Positions 26,685-36,024 are shown, numbered from the stretch's first letter. The stretch: DNA of 64,000 bases from Chryseobacterium sp. (GCA_003248755.1 QFQW01000003.1:1-64000), one strand, 5' to 3'. Numbers and translations: made by a program. The notes: generated from the letters alone by a model not told the origin.

Positions 26685-28523
26685 ATGAAACCATACCAAC
26701 GAATTTTAGGTTTTGCAAAACCACATCAAAAATACCTTTGGGGAAGTATGTTTTTTAACATTCTTTACTCGCTTTTGCAAATCTTTTCCATAGGAACTTT
26801 GCTTCCAATTCTCAGCATAATGTTCGGAACTTCTGATGAAATCGACACTACAAAAGCGCCGGTTTGGAATGGTAGACTGGCAGATTATTTTGCCTATGTG
26901 AAAGATTGGGCATATTATACAATTCAAGTCAATATTGATGAACACGGCGGGATCAAAGTTCTGGCAATTCTCTGCTGTATGACAGCTTTTGCTTTTTTAT
27001 TGAGGAATATCTTCCGTTATATTGGCTCTTATTTGTTGGTTAATTACCGAGTTGGGATTACGAGAGATTTGAGAACTGCGATGTACGACAAGTTTCTAAA
27101 ATTGCCCGTTTCTTTCTTCACAGAACAAAGAAAAGGCGATATGATGTCCAGAATCTCTAACGATATCGGTGGTGTAGAAAGCGGAATTATGGGTTCTCTG
27201 GTGGATATTGTGAACTCGCCGTTTATGATTATTTCATCATTGACAGCGTTGTTTCTGCTTTCTCCAAAATTGACATTATTTTCATTAATCGTTTTCCCTA
27301 TTATGGGATGGATCATCTCCTGGGTTGGGAAAAGTCTGAAAAAACAGGCTAAAAATGCACAGGAAGAATTAGGAAATCTTTTCTCTTTGGTTGATGAAAC
27401 CTTGAAATCTTCAAAAGTAATCAAGATTTTCAACGCCGATAAAATTCTGAAAAATCGTTTTAATAAAACCACAAGTCAGTGGCAACATCACGCCATATCG
27501 ATGAGCAGAAGGCGAGAATTGGCTTCCCCAATGAGTGAGTTTCTGGGTTCTGTGACGATGTTGTTGATTACTTGGTATGCCGGAACAGAAATCATCAATG
27601 GAACCAATCGTGACCCTGCGACTTTCCTTGCTTTTATAGCGGTTTTCTTCCAGATTTTGGACCCGGCAAAACGATTATCGAATGCGGTTTCTAATATCCA
27701 GGGTGGAATGGCGAGTTTGGAAAGAGTTTCCGAAGTTTTGGATTACGATTTGAAAGTTGATGAAATCCCGAATCCGACACCAATTTCTGAATTAAAGGAT
27801 AAAATTGAATTCAAAAATATTGGGTTCTATTATGAGAAATCTAATCTGATTCTCAAGAATTTCTCCATTGATTTGCCAAAAGGTAAGACTGTTGCGTTAG
27901 TTGGGCAATCCGGAAGTGGAAAAACAACAATTGCTAATCTATTGGCCAGATTCTATGATGTTTCTGAAGGCGAAATCCTGATTGACGGACATGATATCAA
28001 AAATCTAAAACTGACAGATTATCGCAAATTGTTGGGAATGGTAACTCAGGAATCTGTTTTGTTCAACGATTCGGTTTACAATAATATTCTGATGGGAAAT
28101 CCTGATGCAACCGAAGAACAAATTATAGAATCTGCTAAAATTGCCAATGCTCACGATTTTATTTCACAACTTCCGGAAGGCTATCATACCAATATCGGAG
28201 ACGACGGAAACAAACTTTCCGGTGGGCAGAAACAGCGTGTTTCTATTGCGAGAGCAGTTCTAAAAAATCCACCAATTATGATTCTCGATGAGGCAACTTC
28301 AGCATTGGATACAGAGTCCGAAAGATACGTTCAGGATGCCTTGGAAAAGATGATGCAGAACAGAACGTCTCTTGTAATCGCACACAGATTATCAACGATT
28401 CAGAAAGCTGACCATATTGTCGTAATGGAAAAAGGCGATATTGTAGAGCAAGGTTCTCATCAGGAATTGATGGAAAAAGACGGGACTTACAGAAAGTTGG
28501 TTGAGCTTCAGAATTTTGATTAA
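26685..28523 (+). CDS. ABC transporter, fused permease and ATPase (MsbA-like)
   Basis: The product has 612 residues. The N-terminal exporter transmembrane domain (about 1-345, six helices) includes the coupling-helix region RTAMYDKFLKLPVSFFTEQRKGDMMSR (typical of lipid/drug exporters, read in parts). In the nucleotide-binding domain, Walker A GQSGSGKTT is at about 407-415, the Q-loop is in TQESVLF, the signature LSGGQKQR at about 511-518, Walker B IMILDEATSALD, and the switch His in IAHRLS. As a homodimer it could flip lipid A core or other lipids; the sequence alone cannot separate MsbA from other type-I exporters. The next gene overlaps it by one base (TAATG), indicating an operon. Confidence 0.9.
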   Translation: MKPYQRILGFAKPHQKYLWGSMFFNILYSLLQIFSIGTLLPILSIMFGTSDEIDTTKAPVWNGRLADYFAYVKDWAYYTIQVNIDEHGGIKVLAILCCMTAFAFLLRNIFRYIGSYLLVNYRVGITRDLRTAMYDKFLKLPVSFFTEQRKGDMMSRISNDIGGVESGIMGSLVDIVNSPFMIISSLTALFLLSPKLTLFSLIVFPIMGWIISWVGKSLKKQAKNAQEELGNLFSLVDETLKSSKVIKIFNADKILKNRFNKTTSQWQHHAISMSRRRELASPMSEFLGSVTMLLITWYAGTEIINGTNRDPATFLAFIAVFFQILDPAKRLSNAVSNIQGGMASLERVSEVLDYDLKVDEIPNPTPISELKDKIEFKNIGFYYEKSNLILKNFSIDLPKGKTVALVGQSGSGKTTIANLLARFYDVSEGEILIDGHDIKNLKLTDYRKLLGMVTQESVLFNDSVYNNILMGNPDATEEQIIESAKIANAHDFISQLPEGYHTNIGDDGNKLSGGQKQRVSIARAVLKNPPIMILDEATSALDTESERYVQDALEKMMQNRTSLVIAHRLSTIQKADHIVVMEKGDIVEQGSHQELMEKDGTYRKLVELQNFD

Positions 28524-28876
28524 TGTTTTCATTTCTCCAAAAAAATAACCCATTTGAAATAGAAAATTTTGCTTTGAAGTTTTCATTAGAATGGGGCGAA
28601 AACTTTGGAAAAGATATTTTAGAAAGATTACAGAAAAAATTTCCTGAATTAACTAATTCCGAAATTGAGTATCATCAATGTTTATGTAAGAATATTCAAG
28701 ATGATTGTTGGAAATTAATAGACTATCAAGGCGAACCAATTACAGTTGATGAGTTAGATAAGCGTTTGAAAGAGGATATTTTCCAAAAATATAATTGGAT
28801 AAACAAAAGCAATCAGACTACAATACAATCACAGTATCGTTATTACTTTTGGAAAGACGGTTTAATTAAATCTTGA
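28523..28876 (+). CDS. Hypothetical protein downstream of the ABC exporter
   Basis: The product has 117 residues, with no signal peptide or membrane segment. It is mainly helical and rich in charged and aromatic residues, with a CLC pair in QCLCKNIQDDCW and the ending YRYYFWKDGLIKS. The start ATG overlaps the stop of the ABC gene, so translation is probably coupled. I recognise no domain. Position in a three-gene unit with the exporter and the DUF1801 gene is the only functional hint. Confidence 0.65.
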   Translation: MFSFLQKNNPFEIENFALKFSLEWGENFGKDILERLQKKFPELTNSEIEYHQCLCKNIQDDCWKLIDYQGEPITVDELDKRLKEDIFQKYNWINKSNQTTIQSQYRYYFWKDGLIKS

Positions 28877-28879
28877 TTA

Positions 28880-29224
28880 ATGAATCCCATTCAGGAATAC
28901 TTTTATCGGATTGATGAACCTGCGAGAAGTGCACTTCTGTATATTCGAGAGAATATTCTAAATTCTGATGAGCTGATTACCGAAACGCTCAGTTTTGGAC
29001 TTCCTTTTTTGAAATATAAAAAGAAGATGCTCTGCTATTTCTATTATAGTAAACAACATCAGAAACATTATCTCAGCTTTTATCACGGTAATAGATTGGA
29101 TTATCCTGAGCTCTTATCCGAAGGCAGGAAAAAATTTAAAATCTTACTTCTAGATATGGAAGAAGATTTACCAATGGCATTGATTTTTGATATTCTTGAT
29201 GAGGTTAAAACTTATATCAAATAA
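28880..29224 (+). CDS. DUF1801 domain protein
   Basis: The product has 114 residues of the YdhG/DUF1801 fold (frataxin-like small domain): IQEYFYRIDEPARSALLYIRENIL at the N-terminus, SFGLPFLKYKKKMLCYFYY in the middle, ending ILDEVKTYIK. The biochemical role of the family is not established; members are small cytosolic proteins. It begins three bases after the previous stop, the third gene of the exporter operon. Confidence 0.8.
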   Translation: MNPIQEYFYRIDEPARSALLYIRENILNSDELITETLSFGLPFLKYKKKMLCYFYYSKQHQKHYLSFYHGNRLDYPELLSEGRKKFKILLLDMEEDLPMALIFDILDEVKTYIK

Positions 29225-29245
29225 ATTTTTGATTTTAACTGAATT

Positions 29246-29590
29246 TCATCCGACTTCCAATCCGTTTTTCACAGGCAAACTCGGACTTAACAAAGTTACT
29301 TCACTTTTATTTTCGCCATAGACACCAAGAACAAGGCATTCACTAAAGAAATTGGCGATTTGTTTCTTCGGGAAATTCACAACAGCAAGAATCTGTTTTC
29401 CTATCAATTCTTCTTTCGAATACAAAGCTGTGATTTGAGCAGAAGATTTTCTAATGCCTAAATCTCCAAAATCGATTTCCAGTTTATAAGAAGGGTTTCT
29501 GGCTTTTTCAAAATCATTCACAGAAATAATGGTTCCGACTCTGATGTCGATTTTCTCAAAATCACTCCAGGATATTTCAGGTTTTGTCAT
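29246..29590 (-). CDS. tRNA-binding domain protein, CsaA-like
   Basis: The product has 114 residues, a stand-alone OB-fold of the tRNA-binding (EMAP/CsaA) family. DIRVGTIISVNDFEKARNPSYKLEIDFG covers the first strands, followed by IRKSSAQI, then LIGKQILAVVNFPKKQIANF and SECLVLGVYG. In Bacillus CsaA is a dimeric chaperone-like protein that also binds tRNA. The ATG is followed 11 bases downstream (minus-strand direction reversed) by the GLPGLI gene's end, so these minus-strand genes may be co-transcribed. Confidence 0.88.
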   Translation of the reverse strand: MTKPEISWSDFEKIDIRVGTIISVNDFEKARNPSYKLEIDFGDLGIRKSSAQITALYSKEELIGKQILAVVNFPKKQIANFFSECLVLGVYGENKSEVTLLSPSLPVKNGLEVG

Positions 29591-29601
29591 TGTAATATCT
29601 T

Positions 29602-30405
29602 TTATTGATAATTAATTTTATGGTTTAATTCAATAGGATTGTTATTTTTCCGAATATAATCTTGGAGGTCTGCATTCATCTGTTTGATATTCAAATCTAT
29701 TCGATTTCCTTTTGCATCAGTAACAAAAACTTTATTTGATTTTATTTTTTGTTCCATTTCTCGGTTGGGATTATCATAGTAATTTGTAGCTAATTGCTCA
29801 AATTGATTCCAATCAATAGCAATCAGTTGCTTTCTGGCATCGAATAATTCTCCGCGGTTCTTCTTGGTTTCGATAAGGTTGAAAACGTACTCGGTGTTCT
29901 TATCTTCAATTGATACAATTAATCCAGGTAAACCACAAAAGACATATGGACCATCACTGATTGGGATTTCGGAAGTAAACCAAGCACTCCATTCTCTACC
30001 TCCATAATTTGCGATTGCTTTTTGAACATTATACCCGGCAATTTTTTTCTTGTCGGATAAAATTTGCCAATTCAATTTCTCATCAATAGGAAGGAGAAAA
30101 TAGTTTTCAGAATTAGTAATGATTTTTTCTGTTCTCCCCTTTGCCAAATTCTTTTTGATATAATATTGATTTTCAAATCCGTTGCTATTCATAGGAGAGC
30201 CATTATTGATTTTTAGAGAATCTCCATCTCGGTCAATCATTTCTCTGAAAATGGATTTATTATCAACAAAATCCAAAACCATTATTTGAGGATTGGTTTT
30301 TTCTATGCTCAAATTTGACCTGCATTTTGCAGAATATGTAATTCGTAATTTTTGTGAGTAACTTAGCCCAGAAATCAACAACAAAAGATTTAATATATTT
30401 TTCAT
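29602..30405 (-). CDS. GLPGLI family protein
   Basis: The product has 267 residues with a signal peptide (about 1-18, ISGLSYSQ). The family-defining motif is in ISDGPYVFCGLPGLIVSIED (about 150-168), preceded by the NYGGREWSAWFTSEIP segment common to these proteins. It ends with NNPIELNHKINYQ; the NPIEL motif recurs at the ends of the two GLPGLI proteins at 36.2-38.0 kb. The family is restricted to Bacteroidota, is exported, and has no known biochemical role. It starts three bases after the TPR gene's stop, in one operon. Confidence 0.85.
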   Translation of the reverse strand: MKNILNLLLLISGLSYSQKLRITYSAKCRSNLSIEKTNPQIMVLDFVDNKSIFREMIDRDGDSLKINNGSPMNSNGFENQYYIKKNLAKGRTEKIITNSENYFLLPIDEKLNWQILSDKKKIAGYNVQKAIANYGGREWSAWFTSEIPISDGPYVFCGLPGLIVSIEDKNTEYVFNLIETKKNRGELFDARKQLIAIDWNQFEQLATNYYDNPNREMEQKIKSNKVFVTDAKGNRIDLNIKQMNADLQDYIRKNNNPIELNHKINYQ

Positions 30406-30408
30406 AAT

Positions 30409-31206
30409 TTATTCTAGATTTATCATATACCAATTGACCTGATAGGGATATTTCTCATAAGGAGAATCACCCTCGGTAAAGGTCAAGCCTTTATCAAAAT
30501 CTTTTTTTGCCAGCCTTGCGTTTTCCAGATACTTTGTATAATCTTTATCAATTTTGTATTGATTCAGAGTTTTGTAATATTCTGCATCTGAAAAGTTGGG
30601 ATAACGTTGCAGTGATTTGTCAAACTCTTCGACTGCTTTTTTGTAATCTCTTTTTTCGTAATAGATAACACCTGTGTAAAAATAACAAAGAGGTGAAACC
30701 CAATCTTCTCCACTTTGTTTTTTTGTCTTCTCAATTTCGAGTTGCATCAGTTTTAAGGCATCATCATATTGATTTAATTGTAAGTAACAGAGCGATTTGT
30801 AAAAATCATATGAATGGTCATTCTGAATTCCGTCTCCAAATTCTCTTGTTGCATCATTCAAATCTTTCAAAGCATCCGAATAGTTTTTGGAAAAAATACA
30901 TTTTAGAAAACCTCTTCTCCCCAGATATTCTTTTCTATCGTAAAAAACGGCTTTATCATAACTTTTCAAAGCCAGTTCATATTTTCTTGTTTTCCAAAGT
31001 GGGAGCGCTTTATGATGCCAAAAAATGGCAATTGTTGAATCTGCTTTTATTCCTTCATTGATACAATCTTCCCAGCCTTGCGCTAAGTAATGAAATTGAT
31101 ATGCACATTTCTTTGTATACTTTTCTATGATAGAATCCTGTTTCAGATTTTGAGAAAATGTATAACAGAAAAAGCTCAAAAAGAATAAGAATAGAATTTT
31201 CTTCAT
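30409..31206 (-). CDS. Secreted tetratricopeptide repeat protein
   Basis: The product has 265 residues with a signal peptide (about 1-19, FCYTFSQ). TPR-like helix pairs are visible: LPLWKTRKYELALKSYDKAV, LCYLQLNQYDDALKLMQLEI, YYEKRDYKKAVEEFDKSLQR and a C-terminal partial repeat. It is presumably a periplasmic scaffold that binds partner peptides. It starts one base from the stop of the HExxH gene and is followed by the GLPGLI gene after three bases, so 31729 to 29602 reads as one operon. Confidence 0.82.
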   Translation of the reverse strand: MKKILFLFFLSFFCYTFSQNLKQDSIIEKYTKKCAYQFHYLAQGWEDCINEGIKADSTIAIFWHHKALPLWKTRKYELALKSYDKAVFYDRKEYLGRRGFLKCIFSKNYSDALKDLNDATREFGDGIQNDHSYDFYKSLCYLQLNQYDDALKLMQLEIEKTKKQSGEDWVSPLCYFYTGVIYYEKRDYKKAVEEFDKSLQRYPNFSDAEYYKTLNQYKIDKDYTKYLENARLAKKDFDKGLTFTEGDSPYEKYPYQVNWYMINLE

Positions 31207-31207
31207 A

Positions 31208-31729
31208 TTAACTCAATTTATCTTTAATATTCTGTAAAAGCTTTTCAACTTCAGTTTTTTGCTCAGCATATTTCTGTTGCAATTCACTTCCTTCACCCAT
31301 TCTTCCGTAATAAATTAAGGCTTTTTCACCAAAGAAGTTTTTGTAATAATCCGAGAGCTCCGGAATCTGCGGAAAATTGGTGTGAAATAACATTTCGTAG
31401 TAAGCCTGCCATTCGCGTTCGTTCTTGTCCGTAATCATCATTTTGGGTGATTTCTGGCGGACGTGTAACATTTCGTGGGCAAGCATATTAAGAACCAATG
31501 TCAAATCAAAATCAAAAAGATTTTTTGGAATCAGAACTTCCTGCATATCTCCGATTTCTCCATTAGCAGTCAATAATATCGAGTTCTTTTCTAATTCCTC
31601 CCGAAAACCAAATCCTAAAAAGTTCTCATCATCCAATTCGAATTCATGGATTAGGAATCTGGCAGCGTCCAGGATTTCACCGGTTTCTTTGTAAGCGTTG
31701 AGGTTGAATTGTAATTGTTCGTAGTTCAT
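31208..31729 (-). CDS. Hypothetical protein with HExxH zinc-peptidase motif
   Basis: The product has 173 residues, with no signal peptide. The centre carries LVLNMLAHEMLHVRQ (about 81-95), an HExxH motif in a hydrophobic helix, as in zincin metallopeptidases. Downstream KNEREWQAYYEML could supply the third ligand Glu (gluzincin-like ExxxY/W), but that is a guess. The C-terminus is a charged helix. It heads the operon with the TPR and GLPGLI genes. The family is not recognised; other SprT-like or DUF proteins share the motif. Confidence 0.7.
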   Translation of the reverse strand: MNYEQLQFNLNAYKETGEILDAARFLIHEFELDDENFLGFGFREELEKNSILLTANGEIGDMQEVLIPKNLFDFDLTLVLNMLAHEMLHVRQKSPKMMITDKNEREWQAYYEMLFHTNFPQIPELSDYYKNFFGEKALIYYGRMGEGSELQQKYAEQKTEVEKLLQNIKDKLS

Positions 31730-31802
31730 TTGTGCTAAGTAAGTTTTTATAAGAGTTCAAATTTACAATTTAACGACAAATATTTCAAAAGAAGTTGTAT
31801 CT

Positions 31803-31899
31803 GCGGCCGTGATAGTAACGGTTACCCCACAACGAGGCGGCGGAACGCAGTGGAGCCGCCGAGTGAGGAGTATGAGTGGAAAGCGCGAAATGTCCGCCC
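31803..31899 (+). repeat. GC-rich structured intergenic element, copy B of a three-member family
   Basis: This fills most of the 208-base gap between the HExxH gene start and sufD. It reads GGCCGTGATAGTAACGGTTA CCCC at 31805-31828, then an inner stem GGCGGC (31836-31841) / GCCGCC (31855-31860) with loop GGAACGCAGTGGA, then GAGTGGAAAGCGCG at 31874-31887. It is much more GC-rich than the surroundings. Outer motifs match copies A (12901-13008) and C (55886-55986); the inner stem does not. Confidence 0.6.
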
Positions 31900-31901
31900 A
31901 T

Positions 31902-31930
31902 AAAAAAATCGCACCTGAGAGATGCGATTT
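31902..31930 (-). terminator. Terminator of the suf operon
   Basis: On the minus strand AAATCGCA, loop, TGCGATTT then T7, eight bases past the sufD stop. It shows that the suf transcript ends at sufD. Confidence 0.85.
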
Positions 31931-31937
31931 ACTTTAT

Positions 31938-33245
31938 TTAGAATTCCATTTGGACTTCCAGTTTTTCTGCCAGAAGTTTGGAAACTTTTACTTTGAGCGG
32001 TTCAATATCGATGTTTTGCATCGCATCGTTGGCGAAAGCGTAAAGCAACAATGCTCTTGCTTCTTTCTTGGAAATTCCTCTTGCTCTCAGGTAGAACATA
32101 GCTTCCTCGTTTAGCTGCCCAACGGTACAACCGTGCGAACATTTCACATCATCTGCGAAAATCTCCAGCTGAGGTTTTGTGTCAATTGTTGCGCCTTCGT
32201 CCAGTAAAATGTTGTTGTTCTGCTGATAAGCGTTGGTTTTCTGAGCAATCTTATTCACAAACACTTTTCCGTTGAAAACACCGTGCGATTTGTCTTTGAA
32301 AATCCCTTTATAATTCTGATAAGATTCGCAGTTGGGCGTGTTGTGATGAACGGCCGTGTGGTGGTCTACCAATTGGTCTTTCCCGATAATCGTGATGCCG
32401 TTCATAAAGGAATTGATATTCTCGCCGTTGTGAATGAAATCCAGATTATTACGGACTAATTTTCCTCCAAAAGAGAAGGTGTTCACCGTCGTTAAGCTGT
32501 CTCTTTCCTGCTTCGCAAATGTGTGGTCCACAAGGTAAGAAGTGTCGCTGTCGTTCTGCAATTTGTGCCAATCTGCTTTTGCATTTTGGTAAGTGAAAAT
32601 CTCCGTTACAGAGTTGGTGAAAACGAAAGAATCGTCAAAATTATGATGACTTTCAATCACTTCTACTTTTGCGCCAGCTTCCACAATCAGAAGATTTCTT
32701 GTATTATAGAAAGTATTTTCTTCCTGACTGTCAGAGATATAAAAAACGTGAATCGGTTTTTCGATAACGATATTCTTAGGAACTTTCAGGAAAAATCCTT
32801 CGTTGAAATAGGCCAGATTCAAGTTTGTGAAAGCTAATTCTTTGCTCGCAATCGTATTGAAATATTGATTGAAAGTTTCTTTTTTAGCGGAATCCTTCAA
32901 AGCTTCGTTCAACGTTAAAAATTCTGCATTTTCAATAGAAATGTTAGAATATTCTTTGTGAAGTTTCCCATTGATGAACACAATCCAATCAAAATGTTCT
33001 TCGCCCAAATGCAATTCCTCCAACTGCTCTTTAGTAATATGATGAGCTTCTGAAGGGAAAAAATTGTAATCTTTCTCTGTGATTTCCTTCAGATTCGTGT
33101 ATTTGTATTCTTCATCTTTTTTGGTTGGAAAACCTTTCTCTTCAAATTTCTGAAGAGCAGTTTTTCTCTCTTCGTTCAAAAAAGAATGACGAAGAGATTC
33201 CAAAAAATCTGAATGTTGATTTATTGTTTGTTCAAATAAAGCCAT
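31938..33245 (-). CDS. sufD: Fe-S cluster assembly protein SufD
   Basis: SufD with SufB and SufC forms the SufBC2D scaffold that builds Fe-S clusters. The product has 435 residues if the ATG at 33245 (MALFEQTINQH) is used. A longer frame to 33287 adds MTKTTQTMQNQTIT, which is partly encoded by a dispersed repeat and is not favoured. The beta-helix core contains the SufB/SufD signature near HHTAVHHNTPNCESYQNYKG, VFNGKVFVNKIAQKTNAYQQNNN, and KCSHGCTVGQLNEEAMFYLRARG near the C-terminus. It is the last gene of the operon; sufS does not follow. Confidence 0.94.
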   Translation of the reverse strand: MALFEQTINQHSDFLESLRHSFLNEERKTALQKFEEKGFPTKKDEEYKYTNLKEITEKDYNFFPSEAHHITKEQLEELHLGEEHFDWIVFINGKLHKEYSNISIENAEFLTLNEALKDSAKKETFNQYFNTIASKELAFTNLNLAYFNEGFFLKVPKNIVIEKPIHVFYISDSQEENTFYNTRNLLIVEAGAKVEVIESHHNFDDSFVFTNSVTEIFTYQNAKADWHKLQNDSDTSYLVDHTFAKQERDSLTTVNTFSFGGKLVRNNLDFIHNGENINSFMNGITIIGKDQLVDHHTAVHHNTPNCESYQNYKGIFKDKSHGVFNGKVFVNKIAQKTNAYQQNNNILLDEGATIDTKPQLEIFADDVKCSHGCTVGQLNEEAMFYLRARGISKKEARALLLYAFANDAMQNIDIEPLKVKVSKLLAEKLEVQMEF

Positions 33246-33280
33246 TGTAATGGTTTGATTTTGCATCGTTTGAGTGGTTT

Positions 33281-33346
33281 TTGTCATTCCGAGGGACGAG
33301 GAATCTTAAGATTCTTCATTTCCTTACACTTCATTCAGAATGACAA
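33281..33346. repeat. Inverted pair of GTCATTC repeats between sufC and sufD
   Basis: TTGTCATTC (33281-33289) and GAATGACAA (33338-33346) bracket an internal palindrome GAATCTTAAGATTC (33301-33314). Each half reads TTGTCATTCYGA...GARGAATCTT, so two copies of the dispersed repeat stand head to head inside the suf operon. Confidence 0.75.
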
Positions 33347-33365
33347 TTATTTTTTAATGTTCAAA

Positions 33366-34112
33366 TTAATTAAGAAGCCAATCGTAACCTTTTTCTTCTA
33401 GTTCCAAAGCAAGAGATTTATCACCTGTTTTGATAATTTTTCCATCTGCCAAAACGTGAACGAAATCTGGCTGAATATAATTTAAAAGTCTTTGATAATG
33501 CGTGATTAACAAAACCGCGTTGCCTTCGTTCTTGAATTGGTTCACACCATCCGCAACAATTCTCAACGCATCGATATCCAATCCAGAATCGGTTTCGTCA
33601 AGGATTGCCAATTTTGGATTCAGCATCATCATTTGGAAAATCTCATTTCTTTTTTTCTCTCCTCCAGAGAAACCTTCGTTCAAAGAACGGGAAAGGAAAT
33701 CTTTTCTGATGCCTAATTTTTCAGAGTTTTCACGAATCAAACCAAGCATTTCTTTAGCTCCCATTTCTTCCAATCCGTTGGCTTTTCTTGTTTCATTAAG
33801 AGCAGCTTTGATGAAATTGGTAACAGTAACTCCTGGGATTTCCACAGGATATTGGAAAGAAAGGAAAATGCCTTTATGTGCTCTTTCTTCAGGTGCATCT
33901 TCACCGATTTCTTCTCCTTCGAAAAGAATTTCTCCCTCTGTTACTTCGTAATCCTCTTTTCCTGCAATCACAGAAGAAAGAGTCGATTTTCCGGCGCCGT
34001 TCGGTCCCATAATAGCGTGAACTTCGCCCGGTTTTATTTCAAGATTGATTCCTTTTAAAATTTCTTTGTCGCCGTCTTCAATTTTGGCGTGTAAGTTTTT
34101 GATTTCTAGCAT
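33366..34112 (-). CDS. sufC: Fe-S cluster assembly ATPase SufC
   Basis: The product has 248 residues, the usual length. It is an ABC-type ATPase driving the SufBCD scaffold, without a membrane domain. Walker [10 protein letters not shown] is at about 36-44, with a Q-loop in [11 protein letters not shown]. The SufC-type signature is [11 protein letters not shown], with Walker [17 protein letters not shown] and the His in ITHYQRLL. It is preceded by sufB (47 bases) and followed by sufD across a repeat-bearing gap. Confidence 0.97.
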   Translation of the reverse strand: MLEIKNLHAKIEDGDKEILKGINLEIKPGEVHAIMGPNGAGKSTLSSVIAGKEDYEVTEGEILFEGEEIGEDAPEERAHKGIFLSFQYPVEIPGVTVTNFIKAALNETRKANGLEEMGAKEMLGLIRENSEKLGIRKDFLSRSLNEGFSGGEKKRNEIFQMMMLNPKLAILDETDSGLDIDALRIVADGVNQFKNEGNAVLLITHYQRLLNYIQPDFVHVLADGKIIKTGDKSLALELEEKGYDWLLN

Positions 34113-34159
34113 TGTATCTTGTTTAATGCGAAAATTTATATATAGTTTGATTTATCTTT

Positions 34160-35608
34160 TTATCCAACTGAACCTTCAAGAGAAATCTCCAGTAATTTCT
34201 GAGCTTCAATGGCAAATTCCATAGGAAGCTTATTCAAAACTTCTTTACTGAACCCATTTACAATCAGTGCAATGGCTCTTTCTGTGTCAATTCCTCTTTG
34301 GTTGCAGTAGAAAATCTGGTCTTCCCCGATTTTCGAAGTTGTTGCCTCGTGCTCCAATTGTGCCGTCGGGTCTTTGATTTCGATGTAAGGGAAAGTGTGT
34401 GCACCACATTCATTACCCATCAACAAGGAGTCACACTGGGAAAAGTTTCTCGCTCCTTTAGCAGTTGGCATTACTTTTACCAATCCACGATAAGAATTAT
34501 TAGATTTTCCGGCAGAGATCCCTTTTGAAATAATGGTTGATCTGGTATTCTTTCCGATGTGAATCATCTTAGTTCCCGTATCTGCATATTGATGCATATT
34601 GGTAACTGCAATTGAATAAAACTCTCCAACCGAATTATCACCTTTCAAAATACAGCTCGGATATTTCCAAGTTACAGCAGAACCTGTTTCAACCTGAGTC
34701 CAAGAAATTTTTGCATTTCTCTCACAAAGTCCTCTTTTCGTTACAAAATTGAAAACGCCACCTTTTCCTTCTTCATCTCCGGGATACCAGTTCTGAACTG
34801 TAGAATATTTAATTTCAGCGTCATCCAAAGCGATTAGTTCCACAACTGCTGCGTGAAGCTGATTCTCGTCTCTTGACGGAGCCGTACAACCTTCCAGATA
34901 AGAGACATAACTTCCTTCGTCAGCAATGACCAAAGTTCTCTCGAACTGTCCGGTTCCAGACTGATTGATACGGAAATAAGTTGACAATTCCATAGGGCAT
35001 CTTACGCCTTTTGGAATATAGCAGAAACTTCCGTCAGAAAAAACTGCGGAGTTAAGAGCTGCATAGAAATTGTCTCCTCTCGGAACTACTTTTCCAAGAT
35101 ATTGTCTTACCAATTCCGGATGTTCTTTGATAGCTTCGGAAATTGAACAAAAGATAATGCCTTTCTCTTTCAAGGTTTCCTGAAAAGTTGTTTTTACTGA
35201 TACTGAGTCAACTACAATATCAACCGCAACATTCGCCAATCTTTTTTGTTCCTCGATATTGATTCCCAATTTTGCGAAAGTCTTCAACAATTCCGGGTCT
35301 ACTTCATCAAGACTTGCCAATTCCGGTTTTGCCTTTGGTGCAGCGTAATATCTGATAGCCTGAAAGTCAGGTTTTTGATATTTGATGTTTGCCCAATCCG
35401 GTTCTGTCATTTTCAGCCAGATTCGAAAAGATTCCAAACGCCATTCTGTCATCCATTCTGGCTCTTCTTTCTTTTCAGAAATTGCTCGGATGATGTCTTC
35501 ATTCAGACCAATCGGAAAATCTTCATACTCGATATCCGTTTCAAATCCGAATTCGTACTTTTTATTTTCTAAATCGACGCGTAAATCGTCTTCTGTATAT
35601 TTACTCAT
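34160..35608 (-). CDS. sufB: Fe-S cluster assembly protein SufB
   Basis: The product has 482 residues, normal for SufB. SufB is the scaffold subunit on which nascent clusters form. Family segments include [58 protein letters not shown], and [22 protein letters not shown] near the C-terminus. The conserved Cys of the GLCERN segment is present. It is the second gene of the operon, 75 bases after the sufA-like gene; that gap holds degenerate repeats of AGATTTCAGA. Confidence 0.97.
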   Translation of the reverse strand: MSKYTEDDLRVDLENKKYEFGFETDIEYEDFPIGLNEDIIRAISEKKEEPEWMTEWRLESFRIWLKMTEPDWANIKYQKPDFQAIRYYAAPKAKPELASLDEVDPELLKTFAKLGINIEEQKRLANVAVDIVVDSVSVKTTFQETLKEKGIIFCSISEAIKEHPELVRQYLGKVVPRGDNFYAALNSAVFSDGSFCYIPKGVRCPMELSTYFRINQSGTGQFERTLVIADEGSYVSYLEGCTAPSRDENQLHAAVVELIALDDAEIKYSTVQNWYPGDEEGKGGVFNFVTKRGLCERNAKISWTQVETGSAVTWKYPSCILKGDNSVGEFYSIAVTNMHQYADTGTKMIHIGKNTRSTIISKGISAGKSNNSYRGLVKVMPTAKGARNFSQCDSLLMGNECGAHTFPYIEIKDPTAQLEHEATTSKIGEDQIFYCNQRGIDTERAIALIVNGFSKEVLNKLPMEFAIEAQKLLEISLEGSVG

Positions 35609-35683
35609 TTTTTAAGATTTCAGATTTCAGACATCAGATTTCAGACCGGAAAAGTCTCGCATCTCACATCTGTCATCTCGTGT

Positions 35684-36013
35684 CTATAGACTAAAACTTT
35701 CTCCGCAGCCACAAGTTCTTGCAGCATTCGGATTATTAAAAACAAAACCTTTCCCGTTCAACCCTCCGGAATATTCCAGCGTTGTACCTGCAAGATATAG
35801 GATTGATTTTTTGTCAATAATGACTCTCACGCCATTATCTTCAAAGATTTGGTCGGTTTCATTTTTTAAATTATCAAACTTCAAGACGTATTCTAGCCCG
35901 GAACAGCCGCCACTTTTTACGCCCACTCTTATATAGTCAGTCTCAGGGTTGAAGCCTTCTTCAGTCATCAACTGAGCTGCCTTTGATTTTGCCTGATCGC
36001 TTACTTTTATCAT
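35684..36013 (-). CDS. A-type Fe-S carrier (SufA/IscA/ErpA family)
   Basis: The product has 109 residues. It delivers clusters from the SufBCD scaffold to target proteins. The three cluster-ligand cysteines are Cys37 in GGCSGLEY and Cys101 and Cys103 in TCGCGESF at the C-terminus. It is the first gene of the suf operon. The sequence does not say which of the A-type subfamilies it belongs to; the position favours a SufA role. Confidence 0.93.
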   Translation of the reverse strand: MIKVSDQAKSKAAQLMTEEGFNPETDYIRVGVKSGGCSGLEYVLKFDNLKNETDQIFEDNGVRVIIDKKSILYLAGTTLEYSGGLNGKGFVFNNPNAARTCGCGESFSL

Positions 36014-36024
36014 TGTTTTTATTT

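Noticed and set aside
33246..33287. Longer N-terminus for SufD
   Set aside because: The extra 14 residues reach to the edge of an inserted dispersed repeat and lack family similarity.
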